This document shows, piece after piece, positions 44,881 to 56,749 of a DNA stretch of 64,000 nt (its first letter is position 1; each line of letters opens with the position of its first letter). Made by a program: the position numbers and the translations under genes. Source of the DNA: Macrosoma leucophasiata (taxonomy: Eukaryota; Arthropoda; Insecta; Lepidoptera; Hedylidae); contig JAWQUS010000009.1 of the NCBI GenBank assembly GCA_036365455.1, positions 7,031,001 through 7,095,000 of the forward strand. The letters are read 5' to 3'. A model generated the notes under the pieces. The model did no database searches. It worked only from the letters and a program-made list of their open reading frames with translations, and was not told where the DNA came from.

Positions 44881-46541
44881 TTCATTTTCTTAATTTGCAT
44901 TTCATCATTCATTTTTTTTTACTTATTATGAAACATAATTACAGAGGACACCCTGGTTGTGCTTAGAATTTTATTTACCCGTCATACCGCGCTGTCATAT
45001 CTCATATCTATGCAGGAGTAAAAATTTACAAACAGACTGCAGAGACTGCTTGTGATGCAATAAAGTTGATTAAATCCGGTACCGTTCCTGGGAAACAATA
45101 TTTTTAAGACGACAAATGGACAAATGTTTTTCACATTTAGATAATACGTTATATTCAGGTTTTCTTTGAAAACGAAATGGAATTTTTAAATTTCGCAATA
45201 AATTTGATATCTATTTTCTATCTTTGAGCCGAGCTTGTAGCAGGACAGAAAAATTGATACCTCATTATCATTGCGATCTTTACAAAACTCTTCTACATTC
45301 GTGGCTTTTTTATACCTACATGTACGCCGATTTTAAAGACCAATGATTCTTTCACCTTCGAACGTTACCTAATTGAGTAAAATGAATTAAAAACTAAGTG
45401 CGAATCAGACTTGCGTGTAGAGGGTTCTATATACAGGGTTAATTCAAATCACCTCTTGCAGGCAGCCTCTCTAGATCAATCCCAACAACATTTGTTCTAC
45501 GACTTTTCACAAATTTTCATAAACAACCCAAAAAAAATAAACAAAAAATGTTTTCAAAAGTTTAAAACAGCATTGCCTCCCCTGTGTCACCACGCACCCC
45601 GCTCCCTGCTGCACGTGGCGATATTTTGCCAAGGCAAAACCTACTCTAGGTGCGTGGTAACCCTACGCTCAAAGAAAATGCCAGTTTAGAAACAAATAAA
45701 TAATTTTGTATGGGAAAACTTAAATTTTAAAAACTATATTTAAAAAGTTGTAGAACGAATGTTGTTGGGATTGATGTAGAGAGGCTGCCTGCAAGAGGTG
45801 ATGCGCTAATTACAAAAAACCCTGTATACAGGTATAAATAAAAAAGGCAAAATAATCTCCCATACAACTAATTTATAACCGACTTCAAAAAGCAGGAGGT
45901 TCTCAATTCGTCTGTATGTTTTTTCTTTGTGTGTGTATGTTATACATGTAAAATTTTACAAAAACTGTTGCAACCGAACCAGTTGCACCACAATAAAAAT
46001 CAATAAGTCTCGCTAAAACTCGAGAACGGCTGGACCAATTTGGAAGTCCAGGGAAGGTTTAAAAGGTAAGAAAATATGAAGAAATTGACGGGAAACAGTA
46101 AAAACCACAATTTCATTTTTCCACACAAATAGTCCGTATCTATCAAACCTTTGACACATTATTTAATTGTGAGGCAAAACGAAGTTTGCCGGGTCAGCTA
46201 GTTTTGAATAAAGGTGATATTGACATTGACTAACGTGTTTATATGGAAGGTTCAATACATTCAAGGACATACACGAATCAATGTAGTTGACACGCGAATG
46301 TCAACATGGCTTCGCTGCATATTAGGTATCAGTTCAACCGGCATATTGATATTGTGCATATTCCAATTATTGGTATTTTATGTATGTACCCCGGTACGTA
46401 CCCCGTGGCAAAGCCATAATGGAGCTTGTCAGCGTATTACCTATAACCATTACATTACCTTACCATATTATCTATTGATTTTCAGGGTTAAAAGGAAAAA
46501 AAGAAAAAGCAGAACCCTTATAACAACCTTATAAGATCATT
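44881..46541. other. No gene seen outside the TIR element
   Basis: 45875-45930 (AACCGACTTCAAAAAGCAGG, then AGGTTCTCAATTCG) and 46140-46203 (CGAAGTTTGCCGGGTCAGCT) are repeat ends. Short ORFs have no support. Confidence 0.45.
45433..45825. mobile_element. TIR element, ~393 bp (ACAGGG ends)
   Basis: ATCACCTCTTGCAGGCAGCC, then CAATCCCAACAACATT, recurs inverted at 45755-45805. The outer ends are ACAGGGTT and AACCCTGT. No coding potential. Confidence 0.8.
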
Positions 46542-46825
46542 CACTGGTGGTAGAGCTCCAGTAAAGGCGCATGCCGGCGTAGGCACCACCGCATTACCTA
46601 ATATATTTGCCGTTAAATACTAGTGTTCGTGTGTTAGTATTCACGATAGCGCTTATCGTGTTCCGGTCAGGTAGTAATGTACAACCCTGTAATTGCCCGC
46701 ACAGAGGCATAACACCTTAGGCCTCAGAAGTGGTAACGCAACTGCATATTGACCTCTGGTCTTTAGACTGCAGTCATCACTTAACACCAATGTGAACTGC
46801 ATGCTATTTTGCCACTTTCATGATA
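46542..46825 (+). repeat. SINE-like repeat (family A)
   Basis: Full-length plus-strand copy beginning CACTGGTGGTAGAGCTCCAG. Confidence 0.85.
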
Positions 46826-46977
46826 TTAAAAAACTACAGTTACGTACAGTTTGTCGGCACTTGAGAAAAAAATATTAACCTAGGCTTTACTGCGTCACAG
46901 ATAAATAATCAAAGAAGAATATTAATGTGTTCATGTAAACTTTGAATGATAACATAGGTATATTAGTACAATTTTGA

Positions 46978-47183
46978 CTGGTGGTAGAGTTCCAGTGTAG
47001 GAGCTCGTGGGCGTAGGTACCACCGCATTACTTTATTTATCTGCCACCATATGGTAGTGTTCAGCACTATCGTGTTCTCTTGATCTTGACCTTTGTGCGA
47101 ATGTCCATAGGCTGCAGTCATCACTTAACATCAATGTGAACTGCATGCTTGCTTGCCACTTCCTAATGGAAGTAAAAAAAAAA
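46978..47183 (+). repeat. SINE-like repeat (family A), internally deleted
   Basis: Has both ends, but the block with TTCCGGCACAGAGGC is deleted. The A tail is followed by the tRNA-like relic at 47190. Confidence 0.8.
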
Positions 47184-47189
47184 GACGTG

Positions 47190-47252
47190 TGGCACTCGGG
47201 GACTGCCGAACTAAACCAGCGCCTAGACCGCTCGGCCACGCTACCCACGAGG
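47190..47252 (-). other. tRNA-like head relic (Leu/Ser-type D arm)
   Basis: The minus strand reads GTAGCGTGGCCGAGCGGTCT, then AGGCGCTGG, a strong pol III A box and D arm like a tRNA-Leu. The expected anticodon arm, T arm and acceptor do not follow in order. It is a truncated tRNA or SINE head. Confidence 0.4.
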
Positions 47253-47254
47253 TC

Positions 47255-47924
47255 GGACGGCAAAATTATACATGAATTTCTTTAAACGAGTTTAAATTTG
47301 TAATCCGGAGCGTCAGGTTTTTTCGTTACGGAATTTCTGAATTCGGTCCCCGCACTCAAGGCCCGCGATAGAAGCTATGCAATAGCTTAAAAATCACAGT
47401 CTACCTCAAGTCAACCTCAGTCACTCGCATCAGTGCGGTTGCCTTAATTTGCAACATGGGACCGTTCATAAAATAGGTTCGCAATCAGAGGGGAGGTGTT
47501 GTCAAGAGTGACGGTAAGGAAAATAGGGAAACTCTGGAAAACCGTGACGAAGGCGGAGGGCTGTTCGAAAATGCCGATATTTTGCGTGACGTAATTTATG
47601 AACGCTTATTTAAAAAATATTGCTTATCATAGCGCTTTACTTGTTATTAATTACCTATAGGATTATGTTTATAATCATAAATTTATTTCAGCTTATTTAC
47701 CTGATATGTGTGCCGTGAGTAATTTTTTTATTGCACAATTTATTTATTACACAAAAGTTAATTTATATTATACGCATGAAGGCATTTTGAATATATCTTA
47801 TAAAAATAGATATGTACGATTAGTCGAAACTGGGATAGTGTGCGTGTTCAACGTTTTGAAACCGACTGATTCAGATGCTATAATGAGCTCCACTTGTAGG
47901 TTATACTTGCGGCCAAATTTTAAT
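47255..47924. other. No gene supported
   Basis: A TTATTTCAG at about 47691 and GTGAGT at 47715 could frame a 23-nt exon, too short to claim. Confidence 0.4.
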
Positions 47925-48150
47925 AGGCAACCTAGTGGATTAGTGGCCAACCCACTGTCGGATGTTTTCAAACCGCCCATACGGCCACCGACAGGGTCTA
48001 ACGACTGCTATCTATCCATAGCAACCGTGACCGACGGTTTAACGTGCCCTCCGAAGCACGGAAACGCACATTTCATTTGCCATTAGCGGTCACCCATCAC
48101 ACTACCTACCACTACCCTAGTGCTTAACCGAGGAGTTCGCCTATGATCTA
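47925..48150 (+). repeat. Dispersed repeat, family G, 3' part
   Basis: GGATTAGTGGCCAACCCACT, then TTAACGTGCCCTCCGAAGCA and GCGGTCACCCATCACACTAC, matching 19530-19690. Confidence 0.72.
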
Positions 48151-48547
48151 CATCAGCCGCTGGGCCATGCGCGCGAATATAATAATATATCCACCTAGTG
48201 TTATATTCTCTAGATTATAAAGTTGCGAAAACATTAGGTTTGCAGCATATCTGGATGAACGAAATGATTCTGCAGTGGGCTCTTAACCTACTACGTGTCA
48301 TTTTGTGTTATCCTATCTACTTCATATTATGTATATTTATCTCCAAATTTCTTACCTTTACGTGGTAGGCCTCGTTAAGTTGAGCAACTTTATTGAAGAT
48401 TGTGGTGGAAATCCCAATGGGAGCCAAGGTCAACGAACTAACAAGAGATAAGGGGGGACCATTAAGTCGCTTTATATACGGCTTTTTGGTCTTGGAGCCG
48501 TCACAGGATGATGGTCGCATTGGATCTTTAGTGGAGGAATCTTTGAA

Positions 48548-48848
48548 TTTTTTTTTTTTTTTTTTTATGTAATGGAAGTGGTAAACAAGCATGCAGTTCA
48601 CATTGATGTTAAGTGATGACTGCAGCCTATAGACACCCACACAAAGACCAAGGTCAAAATGCAGATGCGTTACCACTCCTGAGGCCTAAGGTCTTATGCC
48701 TCTGTGCCGGAAATTACAGGGCCGTACATTACCACCTGACCGGAACACGATAGTGCTGAACACTACCATTTAGCGGCAAGTATATTAGGTAATGCGGTGG
48801 TGCCTACGCCCGCGAGCTCCGTCACTGGAGCTCTACCACCAGTAAAAA
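48548..48848 (-). repeat. SINE-like repeat (family A), full length with likely target duplication
   Basis: Minus-strand copy with a T-run of about 17. TTGAATT flanks both ends, a likely 7-bp target-site duplication. Confidence 0.88.
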
Positions 48849-48849
48849 A

Positions 48850-49729
48850 AGTTGAATTGCTATTAACGGTCACGTTTACAGTCCTAGTAAGATAGACTAC
48901 TTCTCGCTCATCAAGACACCTAAGGCAAGTAGGTGGCCTTAACATGGATACACAAAAAGAAAGAAGACCCCGAGTTCCCAGCGGGTTCGCTACCCCTAAC
49001 AATGGCAGCAGTGACCCATGCGAAACCAGGGGTGTTAAGAATCTCTAAGAAAAAACAAGCTGCCCCCTTGGAAACTTAACTAAAATAATGATAGCGCGGT
49101 ATAAACAATCAAAACGTGTTCGAGGTCGCAGTCAGGTCAGAAGTATTGAAACGGGGTCTACACCCTTATGTTTTGGCAGTGAAAATCTGTACCACCGGCA
49201 CCATCGCAGATTATTTAAAAAGAAACTATTTTAAAACAAAAAAGAGCATTATTAGAAAGCAATGTGTTAATATGATAGTGGGTAATGGTAATAGAATGGC
49301 CTTGAGGGCAGCCGTGACCGTACTTAATAAACGATATAAAACCCCGGTCTAGCACACCACGGCAAGTTCAAGCAGAAAATCGATCCAGGTGCTCGGACGT
49401 TTCCGCCAGTCCTCGGTGTACTCCGGCTGACATTGGCATCAGTCATAACAGCTGGCAACTCAGATAGAAACAAGTTTAATGATTAATCGCGTATCAAAGC
49501 TGTTTAAGCTGAGAACAAAGTTATGAACAAGTCGCAAGCTTGCGGCGCAACTTTGTTCGCCAATTCCGTTTGTAACATTCATTTACTGATGAGTAACGCA
49601 TTCCGAGGAATTGTAAATCAATTGATAGTACGAGAAAGTAATTTATGTGTATACGTATGATGGTGGAGTCAAAAGTCTTAGGAATCGGCGCGCATGTATG
49701 AAGAGAATGATGAAGGTAAATGAGGCACT
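48850..49729. other. No gene supported
   Basis: 49119-49352 is open (EVAVRSEVLKRGLHPYVLAV...) and may be an old coding fragment, but no family was recognised. Confidence 0.35.
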
Positions 49730-49808
49730 GGAGGTTTGTCAGGACCGGAATATCTGGCGCTCCACACTCTCTGCTTACCCCGTTAGGGACCTGGCGTGAA
49801 GATACATA
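49730..49808 (-). repeat. Short dispersed repeat (family M)
   Basis: Minus-strand copy: CTTCACGCCAGGTCCCTAAC...GGAGCGCCAGATATTCCGGT. Confidence 0.7.
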
Positions 49809-50235
49809 CAAACGTATGTATATATTTTATATGAAACTACTTAATCACAGGAACAGCAGATCCTAGTAATTGCCTTATACCTTTAGTGAGTGTACCTAAT
49901 TGAAAATAAAATGGGTAAAAAATGACGTCCTACTCAAAGTTTGTATAATGTGGATTAAACATACCTCAAGTAAGGCGGATACGGATTATTGCTCACACTG
50001 CTAGCAAATATTTTTTACCATCATTAAATAAAAAGAGAAACATGGGCTAATAATTCAACTCTGTGCAGACGAACGAATACGAATATGTCTAAATAATGGC
50101 GAAAGTTATTGTTGTATGTAGAGAGTGTGTACCACAGTTAGTAGTTATGTATCCTAAATCACGTTCCAATCTTAGTCTACTCTAATTTCATTAGTCTGAG
50201 GTTTGTAGCAATGTATATAGGTGGATATAAAAATG

Positions 50236-50479
50236 ATTGATGTTAAGTGATGACTGCAGCCTATAGACACCCACATGAAGACCAAGGCCAAAATGCAGAT
50301 GCGTTACCACCCCTGAGGCCTAAGGTGTTATGCCTCTGTACCGGAAATTACAGGGCCGTACATTACCACCTGACCGGAACACGATAGTGCTGAACACTAC
50401 CATTTAGCGGCAAGTAAATTAGGTAATGCGGTGGTGCCTACGCCCGCGAGCTCCGTCACTGGAGCTCTTCCACCGGTAA
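50236..50479 (-). repeat. SINE-like repeat (family A)
   Basis: Minus-strand copy lacking only the A-tail end. Confidence 0.83.
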
Positions 50480-51546
50480 TTATTACATAGTATCGGCATA
50501 TGACAGTTCGCATAACTAAAACAATAAATTTAATATTATCTTGATATCGGTACCTGATATGTTTAATTTTGGAGCTATAAATACTGCGTGTGATTGTGAT
50601 GATCTGATATATAATTGGGTAAATATGTAAGTAAATTAAGCCTTCAAGATCGCAGATCCTATGTTTTGGAAAAGATATAATTATTTACGTGAGTATATTT
50701 CACTTAACCATCATCATTATCATTGTGTCCGGTCATTTGTGTCGAGTTGACGAATAACCCATCGTTTCAGCCGAAAGACGTTTACAGCTGGATAAAAGCC
50801 TCCCCAAAAATTGCCACGACACCAACCATATTCTGTGTGACCTTGAGCCTATATGAGGCTCATAGTGAGGGATATCTTAGTTCCGTTTCACCTACCACAT
50901 AGAAACTACTGCAACTATTGTCTTTATAATGTTGAGTATATATATGTGCGATAGATAAATGTGACAAAGTAACAACAATTTGAAAATTGAACTCAATTAT
51001 TGATTTTTGTCCTAGTATCAAATTCATTCAAGGGCCAATACCATAAAAATGATATCACCTTATTGCGATGAGGTGATATCTCTTTTATACTAACTGTTTC
51101 CTGCAACTTCGTCAGCTCGCACTTTGTTTGTGGCTCAAAAATATTTTATTATTTTTATAACCACTTTATTGTATTATGATGAATGGTAGAAGAAGCTCGA
51201 GAAGAAGGTTAAGGATCAAGATATTTGGCACTCCATAATCTGCCTACTCCGTTAGGGTCTTGGTGTAAAGCATACATGCATAAATACATACATACTCTAT
51301 TGTCACAATACAAATTAATTATTGTTAGAAATTTTACCTCGAATTGTTTGCTGTATTTAAATAAATTTAGGAAAAGTTACTATCGTATTAAAATGCAATA
51401 ACTACTTCATTTCCACGTGTTAATAAGTAAATTTTCTAGATTTTTTTTTAAATTTGTTAGAGCAAAGACGCCAAAAAAATATAATTTTGTGCAAAATAGG
51501 TATACGGTCAAAAGGGAAAAGCTTTATAGTGTATAACATCAATCAA
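50480..51546. other. Downstream of trypsin 1, no gene seen
   Basis: Repeat relics at 50755-50815 (RTE-like) and 51222-51280 (family M). A 14-bp hairpin AAATGATATCACCT...AGGTGATATCTCTT lies at 51044-51083. Confidence 0.45.
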
Positions 51547-51552
51547 TTTATT
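51547..51552 (-). terminator. Possible polyadenylation signal AATAAA overlapping the trypsin 1 stop
   Basis: AATAAA begins at the last base of the TAA stop codon. If used, the 3' UTR would be about 15-30 nt. A TATAAA variant about 25 nt further on is an alternative. Confidence 0.4.
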
Positions 51553-51848
51553 TAAGCGTTGTTCTGGATCCAAGCAGTATAGCGAGATACACGAGCGTTG
51601 ACTCCAGGGAAGAAAGCCATAGCACAACCATTGCCCCAAGAGCATACACCAACAACTACGTTGTTGTGGAGCAGAGGACCGCCGGAGTCTCCCTGACACT
51701 GATCGCGACCTCCGACATCGAGCCAGCCGGAGCACAACATGTTGTCAGTAACGCTAGCGCCCACCGTAGCATAACGTTGCCTGCACACAGCCTGGTTTAC
51801 GGTCCAGACTTGCACGTGGCGAAGCTGTTCGGAAGCAGGACCACCACT
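51552..51848 (-). CDS. Trypsin 1, exon 4 (catalytic Ser)
   Basis: 297 nt (98 codons plus TAA) after a TTTCAG acceptor. It encodes [34 protein letters not shown] and the C-terminal [14 protein letters not shown]. Confidence 0.93.
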   Translation of the reverse strand, partial: SGGPASEQLRHVQVWTVNQAVCRQRYATVGASVTDNMLCSGWLDVGGRDQCQGDSGGPLLHNNVVVGVCSWGNGCAMAFFPGVNARVSRYTAWIQNNA

Positions 51849-54800
51849 CTGAAATTAAAAGTAGTTATCATTTTTTAAATTTGTCTCAAGAACATATTGA
51901 TTTATAAAAGTATTACGTAGGGTTATCAAATTTTTATTTATACAACATGTAACGGCAATAATGCACACTCTCAAACACCTCTATTAGAAAATCGAGTTAT
52001 AATCATAATACATGAACTGAAATGACATATTTATGAATTGAATATTTTTTATTTAACAAACGAGTTGTCCTATATTTGTACGAATAGTATGCACACCCTA
52101 CTCTTACTCCCTACTGCACTACATACGGCCACACATAAAAAACAAACCTACTCACACACGCACACTCTCGCAATGTAATGTAGCGTAACCTGCGCACCCC
52201 TATTTGACACACGCATAAGACTAATTTTCTCTTTTTATTTTTCTTAAATTTAGTATTATTTAAAGAAAAATGCCCGTCTCAACGAGTTCTAATGAAGTTG
52301 TTGAGACTAGCATTTTATTATGAATAGACGTTAGTCCCATTTTCATTTGTTTTGACTGTTCACCAAAAGGGTAACCATAATTTTTTAATTCTAATTAATT
52401 TTAATTTTTACTTATTAAATGTGCCTAAAATCGATTCAGTCATTGATTCTGAACAAACTTAGTTTTGGGTTGTACTTTTAATCTTGTAACACGTTGTATA
52501 CAATGTACCTACACAAAGCAATAATAGTTTTCTTTAGTTTGGTCTATCGCAATTGTAGTAATTAAATTTACACTGGACTAAGTGAGAACATAAAAATTTC
52601 ACTTTTTGGGGCACTAGGTTTTATGTACCTAGGAGATATTAAAGAAAAAAATAGGAAGAGTTTTTAGAGAGCCTATGTAGATGCCAAAATGTTTTTTGTT
52701 TAATTTTTGTCTGTTTGTAATGTTTGTATTTTATTTTGTAAAGAAACATACTATCATAAAGTTATTCATAAACGTACATTAGACACGATTTAGCTATTGA
52801 ATGCTTTGTCTTTGTCAGTTGCATTGTCAAATGTGCAGGATAGAAATAGACAAAGGAGAGATTAGCAACACTTTAGGTAAAATAATTTTATGAATAAGGG
52901 GGTAAAGGTATAAACCTACCCTTCATAGGCAGAGAAAATTAGGAATAATCATTACATTGCCAATAAGTTTAATGTATGTATGTATGTATGTATCTTCATC
53001 ATATGTATGTATTTTTTTCTAAGTTTAATGTTTTTGTACATACCCATTGCGTACCCCATCCGATGGCCCATACAACTTGGTTGTCTGCAAGATTGTAATT
53101 GGCACCAGCTATGGTTCCAGCGCGAACATTAGTGCCAAAGCTGAAAGTGCCAGAAACACGCACAACAGCAATATCGTTATCCTCAGTCCTTGAGTTGTAA
53201 TTAGGGTGCATTATGAACTGTGCGCTGTTGAATACTGTACCACCGCTGTTGGCATTTGTGGATCCCACACGGTGACGCCAATTATTTAATCCGGTATTTC
53301 TGCAAGCATGTTCACGAAATGTATAAATTATACAAATTGGGTACATTGGTATACGCAATTTGATTTTATTCAGATAATTAGAATTCATTCTCTGGCTAAG
53401 TCAATGAAGGTACAATAGGGTAATAATAATAATAATGGCTACCCATTAAACCTACTTCCTACTGCTGGGCACGAGTCTCTCCCCTTTTTTGGGGGGAGGC
53501 CTGGAGCTTACGCCGCCGGGCCATGCGCGCTTCTACAATAGGGTATTTGACTAAAATTTTTATTGTGATTTCAAAAAGTATAAGAAATTTAGTAAATATC
53601 GTCATTGGAAGAACTAGTCTATAACTAATAGTTTTTGAGATATCACCATTCGAAAGTTGCAAGTTATGAAATGATCTCAAACGGCTCATACAAAATTGTA
53701 CAGGCTTGTGACATCACATGCTTGTACACCTACACTCACGAGATCAATGACTAATTCAAGAAATCTTAAAATATGTTCATTATACCTTTTTGCAAAACAT
53801 ATAAGGTTGGGGAAAAAGTTTCTTCGCATTTTTTAAGATAATTCAAAACAATTTTTAATATAGTTTATTTAAATTTAATTAAAGTATGTATGTACCATTT
53901 TGTTTGATAACCTTTTGCCATATTGTAGGTAGGGACATGATCCCATTGCTATAAAAATTTTGGGACTTCTCATCAAAATACCGCGACAAGTGGATTTGGC
54001 AGTCCTCTCGTGATGTTAACCTAACATTGCATAAAGAATTCTGAAGAGACCGAAACAGGTGGAAATCTGAAGGTGCAAGGTCAGGACTATACGGCGGATG
54101 CATTAACACCTCCCAGCCAAACTCTCTTAATTTTTGCTGAGTGGCTATAGATGTTTGAGGTCTAGCGTTATCATGATGAAACACCACACCCCTTCTGTTG
54201 ATCAATTCCGGCCGCTTTCTCTCAACTTCTTGCTTTAATCTCATCAGTTGTTCGCAGTAGAGTTCAGAATCGATAGTCCTGCCTGGTGGTAATAGCTCAT
54301 AATGAATAATGCCCTTACAATCCCACCACACACACAACATCACCTTATTGCGAGTTAACCCGGGTTTCGCCACAGTCTGTGAAGCCTGACCGGCCTTTGA
54401 CCACGATCTTTTTCGCACGTTCTTGTCGTACGTGATCCACTTTTCATCACCAGTTATCAGCTTCTTCAAAAATGATTCGGTTTCATTACGTCGTAATAAA
54501 GAATCAAAAATGAGTACACGGTTCATTAGGTTTCTTTCAGTGAGCTCGTGAAGTACCCAAATATCGAGCTTTTTTTGTACTCAGCTTTTTTCAAATGCGC
54601 CAAAACTGTTTTGTGATCAATTCTCAGTTCTTCAGCTACGTCGTAACTACTGATATGTCGATCTTGCTCCACTTTTTCAAAAATGGCATCCATTTTATCC
54701 GTAATAGGGCGACCAGAGCGAGGTGCATCTTTGACATCAAAATTTCCGAACTGAAAACGCTTAAACCAAATTTGTGCTACTCCCACAGACATTGCACTAG

Positions 54801-56049
54801 GTCCATAAACATCGCAAATTTTTTCGCGGCTTGCGTTGCATTTTTATTTTTTTTGTAGTAAAATTTTAAAATGTATCGAATTTCTTCATTAGATTCACTC
54901 ATCTTGACAGTACGAAAAACAAATGAAAATCACACATTTGCCTAATTTTAATTTGGAATTATGTTCTTTAAAATTTTAACTTTCAATGATACCAAAACCA
55001 GCCAGATACAAATACTACAGCCAAAGAGATTTTATTACAAGTTCATACATACTATAATTCGAAAAGACTTTTTCCGCAACCTATTATTATGTTCATACAT
55101 ATTTAAATGATATTCCGTCTAGTTAAAAAAAATGTGTATTCAAATAAATAACATTTACAGCCTCCTCCCTCCCCCACAATAGGTATAAACCAGTGTCGTG
55201 GTTGCCGTTGTACACATACACAAACACCCAGACCCGAAACAAAAATCTGTAGGCCATAGAGATATTTGACCCGGTGCGGGGATCGAACTCGCTACTCGAA
55301 GGGCATCAAACTGTCGTATCACACCGCTGTACTAACCGGATCGTCGAAAAACAAATATTTTATTTTTCTTTTCTAGTTGTTAAATCTAAATATTAAGGAT
55401 TTAAAAGAAACTTACACAACGCAGTGAGCAGCAGTAAGGACGGATCGATTGTTTAGGATTGTACCACCACAAGACTGGGAATAGGTTACTCCAGACCAAG
55501 AAAACAGCATAGCTACACCAAATGGGTACTGTGCGATCGTGGTCACGGAACCACCAACAATCCTTTGAGGTGGCCCTCGAGCTGTAACACAAAACAAATT
55601 AATTTTCAATATACTCATATTTTAAAATATACGAAACGTGAGGGTAATATTTTTTAAATGGAGGAAGATAACCTATGCTGTGAAGCATATAGGTACCTAA
55701 TATTTTATTAGTCTGCATAAATTGGTCTCTAAAATGTTTGTTTTTAGAAATGAGAGAGAGAGAAATTAGCAAAATATACCTTGTGATACAAGTAGAAATA
55801 AGAAAAACTCTGTCGAGTGAAATTTTAACTATATATATTTATATTTTAAAAAATAAGTTTAAAAACAAGGTATAAATGACTACAAAAATTAATAAATAAT
55901 TCTCAAATAAAATTAATGATTCCATCACTTTATTTTTTTTATGTAATATGTAGTTTTTCGTTCTAATGAAAAAGTAACAAATAATTAAAAAAATACAAAC
56001 CCGTGACCACGGCCAGAGACAAAGCCAACAGCGCCAGTACCGTTCGCAT
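51552..56049 (-). CDS. Trypsin-like serine protease (lepidopteran midgut trypsin type), 4 exons, complete
   Basis: Exons 56001-56049, 55416-55581, 53044-53299 and 51552-51848 join in frame into 768 nt (255 aa). Residues 1-16 form a hydrophobic signal peptide. A short propeptide ends at R23 before IVGG (24-27), the usual tryptic activation site. The triad is H69 in TAAHC, D114 in DNDIAV and S212 in GDSGGP. D206, six residues before the serine, gives trypsin (Lys/Arg) specificity. Cysteines fit the three invertebrate trypsin disulfides, plus one extra Cys in GVCSWG. The protein should be secreted and digestive. A TATA box lies 49 nt upstream of the ATG. Intron 2 contains a mariner and intron 3 two other repeats, yet the coding frame is intact. 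A same-strand paralogue sits 7.6 kb away. Confidence 0.93.
51937..52503 (+). repeat. Dispersed ~570-bp repeat (family L), copy 2, in trypsin intron 3
   Basis: From TATACAACATGTAACGGCAA to CACGTTGTATACAATG; shares GTTGAGACTAGCATTTTATT and CCTAAAATCGATTC with copy 1. Confidence 0.82.
52762..52902. mobile_element. MITE CCCCCTTATTC family, copy 3, in trypsin intron 3
   Basis: Same internal sequence in reverse orientation, with GAATAAGGGGG at its right end. The left end is degraded. Confidence 0.75.
53044..53299 (-). CDS. Trypsin 1, exon 3 (catalytic Asp)
   Basis: 256 nt between TTGCAG and GTATGT. It encodes [17 protein letters not shown] with the catalytic aspartate, and WAIGWGTQW. Confidence 0.92.
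53425..53530 (+). repeat. Dispersed repeat, family G, 5' part, in trypsin intron 2
   Basis: (AATAAT)n, GGCTACCCATTAAACCTACT, ACTGCTGGGCACGAGTCTCT, GGGGGGAGGCCTGGAGC. Confidence 0.7.
53803..55083 (-). mobile_element. Mariner (Tc1/mariner, DD34D) element, decayed, in trypsin intron 2
   Basis: About 1.28 kb bounded by imperfect TIRs of about 28 bp reading AGGTTG(G/C)GGAAAAAGT, next to TA dinucleotides at both ends. The length is normal for mariner. It is read on the same strand as the host trypsin gene, wholly inside the intron between exons 2 and 3. Confidence 0.92.
53879..54902 (-). pseudogene. Mariner transposase, two frameshifts
   Basis: It starts [12 protein letters not shown] at 54902 and ends NGTYIL at 53879. 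The helix-turn-helix region ([23 protein letters not shown]) is followed by TGDEKWI (first Asp), HHDNARPQ (second Asp) and [13 protein letters not shown] (third Asp, 34 residues after the second), which is the mariner signature. The frame breaks near 54820 in an A-run and again near 54573 in a run of seven A, each consistent with a one-base indel. It therefore cannot make full transposase. The catalytic half from 54526 to 53879 is still open. Confidence 0.9.
55152..55348 (-). repeat. tRNA-derived SINE (family B), in trypsin intron 2
   Basis: Same head and body on the minus strand with some decay. It sits about 70 nt from the donor of trypsin exon 2. Confidence 0.82.
55416..55581 (-). CDS. Trypsin 1, exon 2 (activation site and catalytic His)
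   Basis: 166 nt between TTACAG and GTAAGT. It encodes the propeptide with RIVGG, the SCGGTIL block and TAAHC carrying the catalytic histidine. Confidence 0.92.
56001..56049 (-). CDS. Trypsin 1, exon 1 (signal peptide)
   Basis: 49 nt from ATG at 56049 to a G|GTTTGT donor. It encodes [16 protein letters not shown], a clear signal peptide. Confidence 0.9.
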
Positions 56050-56097
56050 ATTTTTGGTTTAAACACAAGTGTGACGTTTACTCAAACCAATCTCTCA

Positions 56098-56104
56098 TTT
56101 TATA
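56098..56104 (-). promoter_or_regulatory. TATA box of trypsin 1
   Basis: TATAAAA on the minus strand, 49 nt upstream of the trypsin ATG. Transcription would start about 25-30 nt downstream, giving a leader of only about 20-25 nt, as is common for midgut protease genes. Confidence 0.65.
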
Positions 56105-56745
56105 GGAGTAATCGTATCTATTTGTTTGATAAAAGAAATGATAAAAATATTAACGAAGAATTAGAATAAAAAAAATACAATGCAATTATATTTAAGTCGT
56201 CATTAATCTTAACATGTGAGTAATAAAAGATTAAAAATTACTTCTAAACATAAGCAACAACACTTGCATACAATTTAGGGCTTATGGAGCCTTCTGCATT
56301 TACATTATATCATCATTATATCATTTATTTTTTTACTTTATTCTCGTCTGCGTACATCTCTCAAAGAGTTCAAAAATACTGTAGGTCGGATGATGATGGA
56401 ATCGCTGCTAAACCCGTGAAAGCAGATGGAGGGGCAGCATTAGAGGCTCTTCAATCCATCCATCATACCCGAGAGCTAAACGCCCCCAGAAAAGTGGTGG
56501 TTGGGCACAGAAATGTGGTGCGGTGTGGTGGTACTCTTTTTTATGGGTTATTCAAATTGTACGGTTTTATAAAAATAATGAAATAGGTACATAAATTCAT
56601 TACTTAGGAGTTAACTTAGAAGGTATCGACACGACACTCAATCAAACCGACTAGTTTTTGAAGTGAGAACTTGGCATTCTTTCGTTCTGATAATGAAAAA
56701 TAATTGTACCAGTTTTTTTTAACCTATTTTAAACTGTTTTTTTTT
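56105..56745. other. Upstream of trypsin 1
   Basis: Expected to hold trypsin control sites; none could be named. An ORF at 56284-56586 is unsupported. Confidence 0.4.
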
Positions 56746-56749
56746 TTGA

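Noticed and set aside
49119..49352. 77-codon open frame
   Set aside because: Looks somewhat protein-like, but no family, splice sites or repeat could be assigned.
56284..56586. 100-codon ORF upstream of trypsin 1
   Set aside because: No domain and poor composition; likely intergenic.
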